Source of the DNA: Flavobacterium sp. ALD4
GTDB taxonomy: Bacteria; Bacteroidota; Bacteroidia; Flavobacteriales; Flavobacteriaceae
Length of the DNA stretch: 64,000 nt
Reading direction: 5' to 3'
Assembly: GCF_002836475.1 (NCBI RefSeq)
Contig: NZ_PJBJ01000028.1
Coordinates: 124,001-188,000, forward strand
The first letter of the stretch is position 1, and every line of letters starts with the position of its first letter. A program made the position numbers and the translations under genes. This document shows positions 9,552 to 17,999 of this stretch, piece after piece. The notes under the pieces are model-generated. The model was given only the letters and a program-made list of their open reading frames with translations, ran no database searches and was not told where the DNA came from.

Positions 9552-10688
9552 ATGAAAAATTTAAAAGCTCTATTTAAAGGAGTATTATCTTTTTTTTATT
9601 TTTTTTTTAAAAATAAAAATAATTTTGAAATTATTGATAATCTTAAGTACTCAAATTTATTTTTTGGTTATTATGATGTTTCCTCTTTTGATAAATCAGA
9701 AGATTTCTTGGCCTTACATGGGCAAAAGAGCGAAGAGGAATTAGATATATTGATTTATAATATTAAGAATAAAACTTTTGAAGTAATAGATTCGACTACA
9801 GCTTGGAATTACCAACAAGGATCGCGTTTAATGTGGTTTGGAGACAATGAGGTTATCTACAATAAATATGATAGAGAAATCAAAGCATATTATTCTGTAG
9901 TAAAAAATATTGAAAATGGAAAGGAGAATAGGATTCCTTATCCTTTACAATCACTTTACAATCAAAAATACCTTTTATCTATAAATTACTCCCATTTAAC
10001 TAAAATGGGAACAGAGTATGGATATAAATCAGAAGATGATTCTATAACTTTAGATAGTCTTATTTATGTTGATTTGGAAAATGAAAACAAGGCAGAAACA
10101 CTTTTTAAAATTAAAGATTGTTTTGATTTCTTAAAAGGAATTTATAATAATGCTGAAAAGCTACATTTTAATCACTTTTTAATCTCGCCTGATGGTACTT
10201 ACTTTATTTTTATTTTTAGATTTTATTCTAATGGATTGAGAAAAGATAATTTGTTTGGATTTTCTTTCGTTGATGAAAAGTTAGAGTTATTAATTGAAGA
10301 TGAGTTGATTAGCCACTGCGCGTGGAGGGGTAAAGATGAATTTATTTTATGGGGAATAGTAAATAATGTTTCAGGTTATTATTTGTATAATGTTAGAACG
10401 AGATTAATTACGCTTAAATTAAATATAAAGGATGATGGTCATCCTACATTTGTTAGTAAAGATATAATTATAACAGATACTTATCCTAATCGGGTCCTTT
10501 GTGAAACTTTATCATTAGTAAATATTGAAAGTGGACAGACGTCGGTTTTGTTAAAAGTTAGACATCCAGCTTTTTATAATTTGAATGAGAGATGTGATTT
10601 GCATCCAAGTATTTCAGCTTCTAAAACAAAATATCAAATAGATTTTATTAATAAAGGTAAAAGAAATGTATGTATAGGGGATTTGTAG
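9552..10688 (+). CDS. protein of unknown function with beta-propeller-like repeats
   Basis: This 378-aa protein has no domain I can name. Several segments resemble propeller blades: FFGYYDVSSFDKSEDFLALH, DILIYNIKNKTFEVID, RLMWFGDNEVIYN, HFLISPDGTYFIFIFRF and HCAWRGKDEFILWG. These alternate a display strand with an SPDG- or W-type turn, as in WD40-like or oligogalacturonate-lyase-type propellers. There is a short hydrophobic Phe-rich N-terminus but no clear signal peptide. It sits between two GT2 genes and its 3' end overlaps the next gene by 19 nt, so it is part of the glycan operon. A role as an unusual glycosyltransferase, hydrolase or scaffold is open. Confidence 0.5.
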   Translation: MKNLKALFKGVLSFFYFFFKNKNNFEIIDNLKYSNLFFGYYDVSSFDKSEDFLALHGQKSEEELDILIYNIKNKTFEVIDSTTAWNYQQGSRLMWFGDNEVIYNKYDREIKAYYSVVKNIENGKENRIPYPLQSLYNQKYLLSINYSHLTKMGTEYGYKSEDDSITLDSLIYVDLENENKAETLFKIKDCFDFLKGIYNNAEKLHFNHFLISPDGTYFIFIFRFYSNGLRKDNLFGFSFVDEKLELLIEDELISHCAWRGKDEFILWGIVNNVSGYYLYNVRTRLITLKLNIKDDGHPTFVSKDIIITDTYPNRVLCETLSLVNIESGQTSVLLKVRHPAFYNLNERCDLHPSISASKTKYQIDFINKGKRNVCIGDL

Positions 10689-11638
10689 CTAATAAAGTTT
10701 CGGTTATAATGGCAATTTATAACGAACCCATAGAATGGATAGAGTTAGCTGTGGATTCAATTTTAAAACAAACTTATGCTGATTTTGAATTTATTATCGT
10801 GAATGATAAACCAGATCGTAAACAAAATTTAGACTTGCTAAGTAAGTATTCTGCATTAGATACTCGCATAACCATAATTGATAATGGTGAAAATTTTGGT
10901 TTAACCAAAAGTTTAAACAAAGGATTAAGGCTTGCTAATGGTTATTATATTGCACGTATGGATGCCGATGATATTGCTATGCCAACTAGATTTGAAAAAC
11001 AAGTTGAGTTTCTTAACAAAAATGAGGAATACTCAGCTTGTGGTACGAGAGCAATTTCAATTGATGAATCGGGAAAAAAAAATAAAATTTTAAGGAAGCC
11101 TATTCATAATGATGAAATTAGGTTAAATTTAATTATTGGAAATCCTATGATTCACCCTACAATGATGATTAGGAGCAGTATAATGAGGGACAATGGTTTG
11201 ATGTATGATGAAACTTTAAGATTTGCCCAAGATTATGATATGGTAAGGAATTTAATTGTTTTAGGTAAATTACATAATTTATCAGAAAAGTTGCTTTATT
11301 ATAGAAAAAGTAAAAAACAAATTACAAGTGTTAATTTAGAAGGGCAAAATTTCTGTGCAAATCAGACTAGAGAACGTTTAATTCTTCAGCAATTAAAGAC
11401 AATGGATATTTCGTTAAAAACGAAGGATTCTTTTTTTGATGAGAATGCTACAAAATTATTAAATGAAATAAAAGGAAATAAAAATATACGAGCGAATCCA
11501 TTTCTTAGAGACGTTAATATTGCTTTATTATTGAATTCTGAAAAAAAGCAAGCTATCAAAATGATTTTGGAAGTTCTTTTGACTAATAAAACTTCTATAA
11601 AGAACAAATTAAGATTAATTATTCATATATTTAAGTAA
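10670..11638 (+). CDS. family 2 glycosyltransferase
   Basis: GT-A glycosyltransferase. It has VSVIMAIYNEPIEWIELAVDS, IIVNDKPD for nucleotide contact, GLTKSLNKGLRLA, and a YIARMDADDIAMPTRFEKQV metal-binding DAD motif. LRFAQDYDMV carries the probable catalytic acid region (the usual xEDxD place reads AQDYD). The 322-aa length is typical. It overlaps the preceding unknown gene by 19 nt and ends 2 bp before the polymerase gene. Donor and acceptor cannot be read from the sequence. Confidence 0.85.
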   Translation: MYRGFVANKVSVIMAIYNEPIEWIELAVDSILKQTYADFEFIIVNDKPDRKQNLDLLSKYSALDTRITIIDNGENFGLTKSLNKGLRLANGYYIARMDADDIAMPTRFEKQVEFLNKNEEYSACGTRAISIDESGKKNKILRKPIHNDEIRLNLIIGNPMIHPTMMIRSSIMRDNGLMYDETLRFAQDYDMVRNLIVLGKLHNLSEKLLYYRKSKKQITSVNLEGQNFCANQTRERLILQQLKTMDISLKTKDSFFDENATKLLNEIKGNKNIRANPFLRDVNIALLLNSEKKQAIKMILEVLLTNKTSIKNKLRLIIHIFK

Positions 11639-11640
11639 TC

Positions 11641-12936
11641 ATGTATAGTTTGATTTTTAGACTTGAAAAAGTAATTTATACAATTCTTTTTTTGTTGATA
11701 CTGCTTTTTACATCATCGCAAATCCTGCAATCAAAATTATTAGTTGTCTTTATGTTTTTAATTAATGGTAGATTAATTTTTCATTATAGAAAAGTGATTC
11801 CTATCCTGATTTTTTTTATTTTTTGTATTAGTTATATTTCCCCATTTTACGATCATTTTTTTTCAGGCGTTAGTGTCACTTTACATGAATCATTTAATAC
11901 CTCTTATTATTTAGGGCACGTAGTTGTCATTTTTGGATTATTTTTACTGTCTGTATTTGTTTTTACAGAATCTCGTATTAATTATGTTTTTTTGAGTCAC
12001 AGATTGAATTTTATAAATTCGAGCAAAGCCTTTTACTCTTTATTGTTCATCGTATTATTGTTAGCCATGTTTGCTTTACGAGGTCAAAGTATGTTAAGTG
12101 GCAATTCTTATGGAGATCTTGATGTAGAAAAATCTCCTCTTTTTGAATATTCCTTAGTTTTTTTTGCACTTGCTGTTTGTTTTTATGATCAGAGTAAGAT
12201 TAAAATGAGCTTGATATTATTTTTAGTTTCTTTTATTTTGATAAAGGACTTACTTTATGGGGGGAGAATAACAAGCATTATGTTGTTGTTATTTACTTAT
12301 AGTATGTATTTTGAGGATAAGATAGCTAAAAAGTATGTTTTTATTCTTTTTGGTCTTTCTATATTTGCTTTGATTTCATTTCAGTTCATTAGGACTCATC
12401 CTTTTTTATTTTTAAGTGGTAATATTTCGTTTTCGGATATTTTTAATAGTGTAGTAGAACCCAACACTAATGAAACATTGGCCTCTAACCAAGGTGATAT
12501 TGCGCAGTCATCTGCCAGATTATATGGTTTTGTGGATAAGGGAATTTTACCTTTTGAAGATCGTATATCTTCGTTTTATTATTTTCTAGTATCTATATTT
12601 ACGCCAGGAATAAGTTTTTCGGAATTAGGGAGTTTAGCTCAGTATAAAAAGGATGAATATTCTGCGGGCGGAGGTGGTTTGTTACCTGTTTTTTTTTATG
12701 TATGGCTATCGTATCCAGGTGTAGTTCTTTCAGGATACCTGGTGTCTAGATTTAACAAATTATATGTAAATGCTAAAAAAAATTATATGATAATTTTTTC
12801 GGGCTTACTTTTGGCTACTTTTCCTAGGTGGTTTGTTTATTCTCCGATAATTATTTTTAAATTATGTGCCTATGTAATTCCATTTTATTTAATATTCGTG
12901 AATGTTTTTTTTAAAAAAAGTCAAGAACTAGATTAG
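11641..12936 (+). CDS. Wzy-like oligosaccharide repeat-unit polymerase
   Basis: Very hydrophobic 431-aa protein with around ten predicted membrane segments and a larger periplasmic loop at about residues 250-335 (VEPNTNETLASNQGD to SSFYYFLVSIFTPG). The layout fits an O-antigen polymerase. YGGRITSIMLLLFTYSMYFED resembles the RxxxxxxLL-type region of repeat-unit polymerases. Its place in a Wzx-containing block between glycosyltransferase genes supports the call, because Wzy sequences are too divergent to assign by motif alone. A second polymerase/ligase-like gene lies at 51,791. Confidence 0.75.
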   Translation: MYSLIFRLEKVIYTILFLLILLFTSSQILQSKLLVVFMFLINGRLIFHYRKVIPILIFFIFCISYISPFYDHFFSGVSVTLHESFNTSYYLGHVVVIFGLFLLSVFVFTESRINYVFLSHRLNFINSSKAFYSLLFIVLLLAMFALRGQSMLSGNSYGDLDVEKSPLFEYSLVFFALAVCFYDQSKIKMSLILFLVSFILIKDLLYGGRITSIMLLLFTYSMYFEDKIAKKYVFILFGLSIFALISFQFIRTHPFLFLSGNISFSDIFNSVVEPNTNETLASNQGDIAQSSARLYGFVDKGILPFEDRISSFYYFLVSIFTPGISFSELGSLAQYKKDEYSAGGGGLLPVFFYVWLSYPGVVLSGYLVSRFNKLYVNAKKNYMIIFSGLLLATFPRWFVYSPIIIFKLCAYVIPFYLIFVNVFFKKSQELD

Positions 12937-12939
12937 AGT

Positions 12940-14076
12940 ATGAAATTATTAGTAAATACAACTACTTTGAGTGGCAGCGGGGTAACACAGGTGGCTGTTT
13001 CTTTTTTACGGGAATGTATCGAATTCAAAGATAATGAATATCACGTCTTATTGGGGAAAGCTGTAGAAAGCCAAATTGATAAAAGTACGTTTCCCGATAA
13101 TTTTGTGTTCTATCCCATAAGTTCTCATCCTTTGTATGGAATTCAAGGCTTTAAAGTTAGAAATATTGTGAAAAATATAGAAAGATTAATCCAGCCAGAT
13201 TGTGTTTTTAGCATTTTTGGGCCCTCATGGTGGACCCCGAAAAAGCCACATTTAATGGGATATGCCTACCCACACTATGTCTATCCAGATTCACCATTAT
13301 TTGAAAAATTAAACACAGCTCAAAGGCTGAAAGTTTCTTTAATGAAGATGGTACATATTTTTTTCCTGCGGACAAATGGTAAGTATTATGTTTCCGAAAC
13401 TTTGGATGTTACTAATAGATTGAAGCCTCTTTTAGGAAATGATAAAAATTTTTTTACAGTGACTAATACCTATAATACTTGTTTTAGTAATTTTTTCCCG
13501 AGTGACGAATTTATTTTGCCTTCAAAGGAAGCTGGTGAGTTTCGGTTTTTAAGTCTATGTACTTTTGCGATCCATAAAAATTTAATAATTTTAAATCAGG
13601 TCATCCCACTTCTAAATTCGATTATTCCAAATAACAAAATTAAATTTGTTCTTACCATTGATGATGTTCTTTTTGAAAATAATTTTAATGAAGAATCTAA
13701 AGCTTCAATTATTAATATTGGCAGAATTGATGTTGTTAAATGTCCTCAGTTGTATTATGAATGTGATGCTTTATTTTTGCCCACCACCCTTGAATGCTTT
13801 TCGGCGAATTATCCTGAGGCGATGAAAATGAGACGTCCCATTATCACTTCTAATCTAACTTTTGCAACCTCAGTTTGTGAAGATGCAGCATTGTATTTTA
13901 ATCCTTTTGATCAAAAAGAGATAGTAAATGTAATAGTTCAATTAGTAAGTAATAAACAATTGGCTAATGAGTTAGTTCTTCATGGAGAAAAAAGATTAAA
14001 CAGTTTTTTGACACCGAAACAAAGGACTATGGAATATTTAAAAATTTGTAAAAGTATAATTGAGGATGATAAATAG
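12940..14076 (+). CDS. family 4-like (GT-B) glycosyltransferase
   Basis: Glycosyltransferase of GT-B fold. The N-terminal MKLLVNTTTLSGSGVTQVAVSF glycine-rich loop and the C-terminal ALFLPTTLECFSANYPEAMKMRRPII, with the EX7E-type donor-binding acidic pair, define the fold. The interdomain strand EFRFLSLCTFAIHKNL matches the usual 'lyvG...KN' segment. The 378-aa length is normal. It starts 3 bp after the polymerase stop and overlaps the acetyltransferase start by 11 nt. Confidence 0.82.
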   Translation: MKLLVNTTTLSGSGVTQVAVSFLRECIEFKDNEYHVLLGKAVESQIDKSTFPDNFVFYPISSHPLYGIQGFKVRNIVKNIERLIQPDCVFSIFGPSWWTPKKPHLMGYAYPHYVYPDSPLFEKLNTAQRLKVSLMKMVHIFFLRTNGKYYVSETLDVTNRLKPLLGNDKNFFTVTNTYNTCFSNFFPSDEFILPSKEAGEFRFLSLCTFAIHKNLIILNQVIPLLNSIIPNNKIKFVLTIDDVLFENNFNEESKASIINIGRIDVVKCPQLYYECDALFLPTTLECFSANYPEAMKMRRPIITSNLTFATSVCEDAALYFNPFDQKEIVNVIVQLVSNKQLANELVLHGEKRLNSFLTPKQRTMEYLKICKSIIEDDK

Positions 14077-14662
14077 ATATGGTTTAAGAGGTCTTTTAAA
14101 ATTAATTGTGTCATTTGTTTTTACGAAATTATTTTACAATAATGCGCGGTTGATAAGATTGCCTTTTGATATTAGAAATAAAAAAAATATTCAAATAGGT
14201 GATGGTTTTACTACTGGTTTCGGCTGTAGAATTGAAGTTCATCCACAAAAAAAGACCGATGAGAAGCTATTAATCTTTGGCAAGAACATTGAAATTAATG
14301 ACTATGTCCATATAGCAGCAGGTGAAAAAATCACCATAGGGAATAATGTGTTAATTGCCAGTAAAGTTTTTATCTCAGACCTTAATCACGGAAACTATAA
14401 AGGAGTTAATCAGGATAGTCCACTTTCGACTCCAAATAGTAGAAAGCTATCTACAAACCCAATTATAATTAAGGATAATGTTTGGATTGGAGAAGGAGTG
14501 TGTATTATGCCAGGAGTAACTATTGGGTTAGGTTGTGTTATAGGTGCTTTATCTGTGGTTACAAAAAACATTCCCGATTATTCAATTGCAGTAGGTTCTC
14601 CGGCCAAAGTAGTTAAACAATTCGATTTAAAAAAACAAGAATGGATTGCTTTAATTTATTAA
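14066..14662 (+). CDS. hexapeptide-repeat acyltransferase (WbbJ/WcaF-like)
   Basis: Left-handed beta-helix acetyltransferase that probably O-acetylates a sugar of the repeat unit. Hexapeptide turns run from NIQIGDGFTTGFGC through EINDYVHIAAGEKITIGNNVLIASKVFISD to the C-terminal NVWIGEGVCIMPGVTIGLGCVIGALSVV. A catalytic His is plausible in DLNHGNY. The closing YSIAVGSPAKVVK is the standard family ending. An ATG at 14066 is preferred to the TTG at 14060. It is the last gene before a 92-bp gap. Confidence 0.85.
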   Translation: MINRYGLRGLLKLIVSFVFTKLFYNNARLIRLPFDIRNKKNIQIGDGFTTGFGCRIEVHPQKKTDEKLLIFGKNIEINDYVHIAAGEKITIGNNVLIASKVFISDLNHGNYKGVNQDSPLSTPNSRKLSTNPIIIKDNVWIGEGVCIMPGVTIGLGCVIGALSVVTKNIPDYSIAVGSPAKVVKQFDLKKQEWIALIY

Positions 14663-14754
14663 ATAAGTTATCTGATTAGATAAAGATTAAATATCATAAT
14701 TAATTATCATGTAAATGAGGCTTTAATGAAATGAAAAATTGGTCATTTTACTAA

Positions 14755-15597
14755 ATGCTTAAAATAAATAATATGTTCGACATAGTATGTAGTTTAGTAA
14801 TCTATAAAAACGATAGAAAGCAACTTTTGGATGCTATCGGAAGTTTTCTTAATACAGAATTAAAAGTAAGGCTAGTCTTAATAGATAATTCACCTACGGA
14901 TGAATTAAAGGATATTGTAAGTGACTCTAGAACAGAATACATTCATAATCCATCAAATCCAGGTTATGGGGTTACACATAATATAGCAATAAGAAAGTAT
15001 TCATATAAAACAAAGTACCATCTTATTTTAAATCCAGACATTTATTATTCTAAAGGAGTTATTGAGGATATTATTTCTTTTATGGAGAATGACGTAGATA
15101 TTGGTTTAATAATGCCTAAAGTTTTGTATCCTAATGGTCAAATCCAGTATTTAGCAAAATTAATCCCAAGTCCTTTTGTGTTTTTTGCGAGGAGGTTTTT
15201 GCCATTTGCGAATCTAAAGAAACAAATTTCTGAAAAATTTGAATTGCGATTCAGTGGGTATGATACTATAATGGAAGTCCCATATTTATCAGGTTGCTTT
15301 ATGGTTTTCAGAACGGAGGCATTAATAAAAATTAATGGCTTTGACGAGAACATTTTTATGCACATGGAAGATTTGGATATCACCAGAAGATGTTATGATG
15401 CTGGTTTTAAAACTGTGTTTTATCCAAATCAAATTGTTTACCACGATCATTTATTTAAATCATTTTTAACTATGGCAAATTTAAAAATGTATTTCACTTC
15501 TGCTTTTTACTATTATAATAAGTGGGGATGGTTTTTTGATAAAAAACGAAGAATGATAAACAAAAAAACAATTAATAATATAAAATCAAATAAATAA
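14755..15597 (+). CDS. family 2 glycosyltransferase, WbbL-like (possible rhamnosyltransferase)
   Basis: GT-A transferase with VCSLVIYKNDRKQLLDAIGSFL, VLIDNSPTDEL, HNPSNPGYGVTHNIAI and LILNPDIYY, where the usual DxD is NPD as in the WbbL rhamnosyltransferase group. VPYLSGCFMVFRTEAL and ENIFMHMEDLDITRR provide the acceptor-site GxxM and the catalytic ED. Two ATGs are possible, 14755 and 14773; the family homology starts just after the second. The gene lies 9 bp before rfbC, so use of dTDP-rhamnose is a reasonable inference. Confidence 0.82.
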   Translation: MLKINNMFDIVCSLVIYKNDRKQLLDAIGSFLNTELKVRLVLIDNSPTDELKDIVSDSRTEYIHNPSNPGYGVTHNIAIRKYSYKTKYHLILNPDIYYSKGVIEDIISFMENDVDIGLIMPKVLYPNGQIQYLAKLIPSPFVFFARRFLPFANLKKQISEKFELRFSGYDTIMEVPYLSGCFMVFRTEALIKINGFDENIFMHMEDLDITRRCYDAGFKTVFYPNQIVYHDHLFKSFLTMANLKMYFTSAFYYYNKWGWFFDKKRRMINKKTINNIKSNK

Positions 15598-15606
15598 TAG
15601 TCAAAG

Positions 15607-16158
15607 ATGACCATTGAAAAAACAACAATACAAGATTTAGTAATCATTACTCCCAGAGTTTTTGAGGACTCTAGGGGATTCTTTTTTGAAGCCTATAATC
15701 AAGCTAAATTCAACGAGAATGGAATTATGTATCCTTTTGTACAAGACAATCAGTCTTTCTCAAAAAGAGGAGTGATTAGGGGTTTACACTTGCAAATTAA
15801 TCCTTTTGCACAAGCAAAATTAGTACGAGTTTTGCAAGGGGAAATTCTGGATGTAGCGGTAGATTTACGAAAAAATTCAGCCACTTATGGACAGCATTTC
15901 AGTGTGGTATTAAGTGCGGAGAATAAAAAGCAGTTGATGGTGCCCCACGGTTTTGCACATGGTTTTTCGGTTCTAAGTGAAACGGCTTCTGTGATGTATA
16001 AGGTGGATCAGTTGTATCATAAGGAAAGTGAAAGAGGGATTCGTTATGATGATCCTACTTTGGCTATTGATTGGAAAGTAGATGCAAATGAAGTAATCGT
16101 TTCAGAAAAAGATATTATTTTGCCAAGTTTTAACGAAATAGATTGGAGTTTTGAATAA
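15607..16158 (+). CDS. rfbC: dTDP-4-dehydrorhamnose 3,5-epimerase
   Basis: Third step of dTDP-L-rhamnose synthesis. This cupin enzyme has DSRGFFFEAYNQAKF near residue 22, GVIRGLHLQ with the catalytic His at about residue 61, VPHGFAHGFSVL around 112-123, and the catalytic Tyr in MYKVDQLYH near 131. The 183-aa length is exact for the family. Its 3' end overlaps rfbD by 8 nt. G+C content rises visibly here compared with the preceding glycosyltransferase genes, marking the end of the first variable block. Confidence 0.96.
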   Translation: MTIEKTTIQDLVIITPRVFEDSRGFFFEAYNQAKFNENGIMYPFVQDNQSFSKRGVIRGLHLQINPFAQAKLVRVLQGEILDVAVDLRKNSATYGQHFSVVLSAENKKQLMVPHGFAHGFSVLSETASVMYKVDQLYHKESERGIRYDDPTLAIDWKVDANEVIVSEKDIILPSFNEIDWSFE

Positions 16159-17023
16159 ATTAGAAAAACTACTTGTTACTGGTGCAACCGGACAATTGGG
16201 TTCGGAATTGAAAGTATTGTCTAAGAATTATCCTCAATTCGAATGGGTTTTTGCGGATAGAACGCAAGTGTCTTTGGATAATTTAGCTGTGTTGAAAGTA
16301 CAATTAGAAAGTATTCAGCCTGATGTTATACTGAATTGTGGTGCTTATACTGCAGTGGATAAAGCAGAGTCGGAATCGGAATTGGTGGACATTGTCAATC
16401 ATCAGTCGGTTAAGAGAATTGCCCAATATTCAAAAGATAATCAGGTTAAATTAATCCATATCTCTACTGATTATGTTTTTGATGGAACGTCAGATGTCGC
16501 CCTGACAGAAGAGGCAATTACAAAGCCCATTAATGTGTATGGTGCCACTAAAAGAGCAGGAGAGCTTGCTTGTCTTGAGGTAAATCCTGATACCATTATC
16601 ATCAGAACTTCATGGGTTTACAGCAGCTTTGGAAACAATTTTGTAAAAACGATGCAACGCCTGCTGCAGGAACGGGATACGATAAGTGTAGTTAATGACC
16701 AGATTGGATCACCTACTTATGCGGCTGATTTAGCGCAAGCGATGATGGACATATTAAACAATGATAAATGGATTCCAGGAATTTATAATTATTCGAATGA
16801 AGGAGAAATCAGTTGGTATGAATTTGTGCTAGCTATCCAGGAAATCGGCGGATATACTTGTGAAGTGAAGGGTGTTCCTTCGTCATCGTATCCCACTCCG
16901 GCAAAGCGTCCCGCCTTTTCTTTATTGGATAAAGCTAAGATTAAAAGAATTTATGGGGTTAATGTGCCGGATTATAAGGATAGTTTAGAAAAATGTTTGG
17001 AGTTAGTGAAAAGTGAGTTATGA
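16151..17023 (+). CDS. rfbD: dTDP-4-dehydrorhamnose reductase
   Basis: Last step of dTDP-L-rhamnose synthesis, an NAD(P)H-dependent reduction. It shows GATGQLG (residues 11-17), NCGAYTAVDKAE, HISTDYVFDG and the catalytic YGATK (Tyr130, Lys134). The only start that keeps the Rossmann N-terminus is a TTG at 16151, which overlaps rfbC by 8 nt; no ATG or GTG is available nearby, so a TTG start coupled to rfbC is likely. The remaining rhamnose genes rfbB and rfbA follow only after a repeat-rich gap containing a DUF559 gene. Confidence 0.95.
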   Translation: MNKLEKLLVTGATGQLGSELKVLSKNYPQFEWVFADRTQVSLDNLAVLKVQLESIQPDVILNCGAYTAVDKAESESELVDIVNHQSVKRIAQYSKDNQVKLIHISTDYVFDGTSDVALTEEAITKPINVYGATKRAGELACLEVNPDTIIIRTSWVYSSFGNNFVKTMQRLLQERDTISVVNDQIGSPTYAADLAQAMMDILNNDKWIPGIYNYSNEGEISWYEFVLAIQEIGGYTCEVKGVPSSSYPTPAKRPAFSLLDKAKIKRIYGVNVPDYKDSLEKCLELVKSEL

Positions 17024-17037
17024 GTAGCGAGAAGGGT

Positions 17038-17217
17038 AAAATTTTCGGTTTGCCCCGTCCCTAAAGGGTGCCGAAAATTAAGAACATGATTTTGTCTCGA
17101 CAATAAATGAAGCTGAAAACTTAGAGCGAAATTTTATATAAAGTCTGTTGCTGGAAATGGATTTTGTGTTTCTTTTTTGCTCCCTTTAGGGTTAGGGGAA
17201 AAACAAAAAAGAAACTT
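17038..17217. repeat. 180-bp direct repeat, copy 1
   Basis: This copy aligns with 17271-17449 at about 92% identity in my hand alignment (13 substitutions, one 1-base gap). Each copy holds two hairpin-forming parts. The first is AATTTTCGG pairing with CCGAAAATT, around the palindrome CCCTAAAGGG. The second is GTTTCTTTTTTG pairing with CAAAAAAGAAAC, around CCCTTTAGGG. No open reading frame fills the unit, and there are no transposase genes or obvious target-site duplications. Confidence 0.88.
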
Positions 17218-17270
17218 ACTAAAACTTATTTTTCACCAGTTTTGTTATAGAAATAATAGAAAGAGCATAT

Positions 17271-17449
17271 AAAATTTTCGGTTTGCCCCGTCCCTAAATG
17301 GTACTGAAAATTAAGAACATGATTTTGTCTCGACACTAAATGGAGCTGAAAACTTAGAATGTAATTTTAGATAAAGTCTGTTGCTGAAAATGGATTTTGT
17401 GTTTCTTTTTCGTCCCTTTAGGGTTAGGGAAAAAACAAAAAAGAAACTT
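17271..17449. repeat. 180-bp direct repeat, copy 2
   Basis: Second copy of the unit at 17038-17217, 53 bp further on and just upstream of the DUF559 gene. The second hairpin is kept (GTTTCTTTTT with AAAAAGAAAC). The first is weakened by substitutions in the centre and right arm (CCCTAAATGG; CTGAAAATT instead of CCGAAAATT). The DUF559 start codon lies 37 bp downstream, so the copy could supply its promoter or leader. Confidence 0.88.
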
Positions 17450-17486
17450 CTCAGATCTTTTTGTAAATTCTAAAAAGCAAATTCGT

Positions 17487-17882
17487 ATGAAAAAGAATCC
17501 ATTACTTTCGGATAATATGTGGAAAGATGCTTCGGGAATTATTTTTTCAAATGCTAAAAAATTAAGAGAAAATCCTACGGAAGCTGAAGAAGTAATGTGG
17601 TTGTCATTGAGAAATAACCAATTGGATGGTTATAAGTTTAGAAGACAACATCCATTATTAAATTATGTAGCCGATTTTTACTGTCATCAATTAAAATTAG
17701 TCATAGAAATAGATGGAGAATACCATCAAACTGTAGAGCAAAAGAAATTAGATAATGAACGAACAGAAAATATTGAATTTCAAGGTTTGAAGTTGATACG
17801 ATTCACTAACGAAGAAGTGATTTCTAATATTTCTGCTGTTTTAAATAAAATTAAAGAATTTATAAAAATAGAAGAATATTGA
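17487..17882 (+). CDS. DUF559 domain protein (restriction-endonuclease-like fold)
   Basis: This 131-aa protein belongs to the DUF559 family, which is related to very-short-patch-repair-type nucleases. Diagnostic parts are AKKLRENPTEAEEVMWLSLRN, GYKFRRQHPLLNYVADFYC, the catalytic-looking LVIEIDGEYHQ (a D...ExK-like core), and GLKLIRFTNEEV. The frame is open upstream to 17397, but that stretch is repeat DNA and the family begins just after the ATG at 17487, so this start is preferred. The gene interrupts the rhamnose operon and is flanked by repeat copies on both sides. It has no obvious role in sugar metabolism, which suggests a selfish or mobile passenger. Confidence 0.85.
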   Translation: MKKNPLLSDNMWKDASGIIFSNAKKLRENPTEAEEVMWLSLRNNQLDGYKFRRQHPLLNYVADFYCHQLKLVIEIDGEYHQTVEQKKLDNERTENIEFQGLKLIRFTNEEVISNISAVLNKIKEFIKIEEY

Positions 17883-17888
17883 GTTCAT

Positions 17889-17939
17889 AAAATTTTTGGT
17901 TTCCCCCGTCCCTAAAACGTGCCGAAAATCAAGAACTTG
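17889..17939. repeat. partial third copy of the repeat
   Basis: About 50 bp directly after the DUF559 stop match the first part of the 180-bp repeat: AAAATTTTTGG, then CCCCGTCCCTAAA, GTGCCGAAAATC and AAGAACTT. The similarity then stops. The DUF559 gene is therefore bracketed by full copies upstream and a truncated copy downstream. Confidence 0.75.
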
Positions 17940-17999
17940 TATTCCATGCGATATCGATTTAGGGGACATGTTAAAATAAGTTGAAAATATAAAATAGAA

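Noticed and set aside
17038..17939. CRISPR array or insertion sequence
   Set aside because: Units are 180 bp with only two to three copies and no regular spacers, so not CRISPR; no transposase or terminal inverted repeats bounding the whole, so not a classical IS.
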